Below are positions 34,087 to 34,162 of a DNA stretch of 34,162 nt, one piece after another. This stretch comes from an uncultured Roseobacter sp. (lineage in GTDB: Bacteria > Pseudomonadota > Alphaproteobacteria > Rhodobacterales > Rhodobacteraceae), in NCBI RefSeq assembly GCF_947496515.1, contig NZ_CANMDB010000020.1:1-34162 (forward strand). The letters run 5' to 3'. Below the pieces are notes generated by a model. The model was not told the DNA's origin and did not search any database. It saw only the letters and a list, made by a program, of their open reading frames with translations. The position numbers and the translations under genes were made by a program. The stretch's first letter is position 1, and each line of letters opens with the position of its first letter.

Positions 34087-34162
34087 ATGGCAAAGGCAAA
34101 GTTTGAACGTACGAAACCGCATGTTAACATTGGCACGATTGGTCACGTTGACCACGGCAAGA
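34087..34162 (+). CDS. tuf: Elongation factor Tu, 5' fragment at window edge
   Basis: The first 25 codons of EF-Tu, a GTPase that delivers aminoacyl-tRNA to the ribosome. The reading begins [20 protein letters not shown] and runs into VDHGK, the P-loop region, at the window end. There is no fusA or rpsG upstream, so this may be the second tuf copy of the genome (inference). The remainder lies outside the window. Confidence 0.95.

Overview
The window is chromosomal DNA from an alphaproteobacterium, most likely a member of the Rhodobacteraceae (Roseobacter group). The support is high GC with GC-rich third positions, the runs rpoZ-rsh and pdxJ-(LysE)-acpS-lepB-rnc-era-(DUF1491)-recO, the divergent pckA / chvI-chvG pair followed by short hprK, rapZ, an EIIA-Man protein and HPr, and a methylsuccinyl-CoA dehydrogenase of the ethylmalonyl-CoA pathway. 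About 39 protein genes are supported. No rRNA, tRNA, IS element or CRISPR array was seen.

Layout: (1) 1-1000 holds one AT-richer orphan FRG-domain gene, the most foreign-looking gene of the window. (2) 1199-10456 is a dense, mostly + strand housekeeping block: RNA polymerase omega and the (p)ppGpp enzyme Rsh, a DUF2062 membrane protein, then two operons joined by 4-bp ATGA/GTGA overlaps (pdxJ-LysE-acpS and lepB-rnc-era, followed by DUF1491 and recO). (3) 10440-13146, minus strand: a META-domain lipoprotein, a TetR regulator and methylsuccinyl-CoA dehydrogenase. (4) 13300-15593 is a small regulatory cassette: an XRE repressor with its own terminator, a divergent LysR-like regulator with a non-canonical C-terminal domain, and a GNAT-fold protein whose residue pattern recalls acyl-homoserine-lactone and N-acyl amino acid synthases. 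(5) 15590-22837: pckA, then the ChvI/ChvG two-component system, HprK, RapZ, EIIA-Man, HPr and an acyltransferase, i.e. envelope/acid sensing next to an incomplete regulatory PTS and the gluconeogenic PEP enzyme. (6) 22938-28601, mostly minus strand: 3-hydroxybutyryl-CoA dehydrogenase, ETF alpha and beta, PduO-type cobalamin adenosyltransferase, a HIG1 protein and an SDR. These fit a lifestyle using the ethylmalonyl-CoA pathway: Mcd passes electrons to ETF and the pathway mutases need adenosylcobalamin. (7) 28657-34162: an SH3 protein, parC, a cytochrome P450, a lipoprotein, and the first codons of a tuf gene running off the end.

The most unusual signals outside protein genes are: a two-copy 53-bp tandem repeat (26827-26932), where each copy folds into a long hairpin and the differences between copies are compensatory; an 11-bp-phased direct repeat between pckA and chvI; a triple 11-bp-phased repeat upstream of lepB; and a stem-loop that abuts the start codon of the synthase-like GNAT gene. 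The best candidate for an undescribed system is the XRE / LysR-like / GNAT cassette, which may be a small-molecule signalling unit. That reading is inferred from residue spacing and context only.
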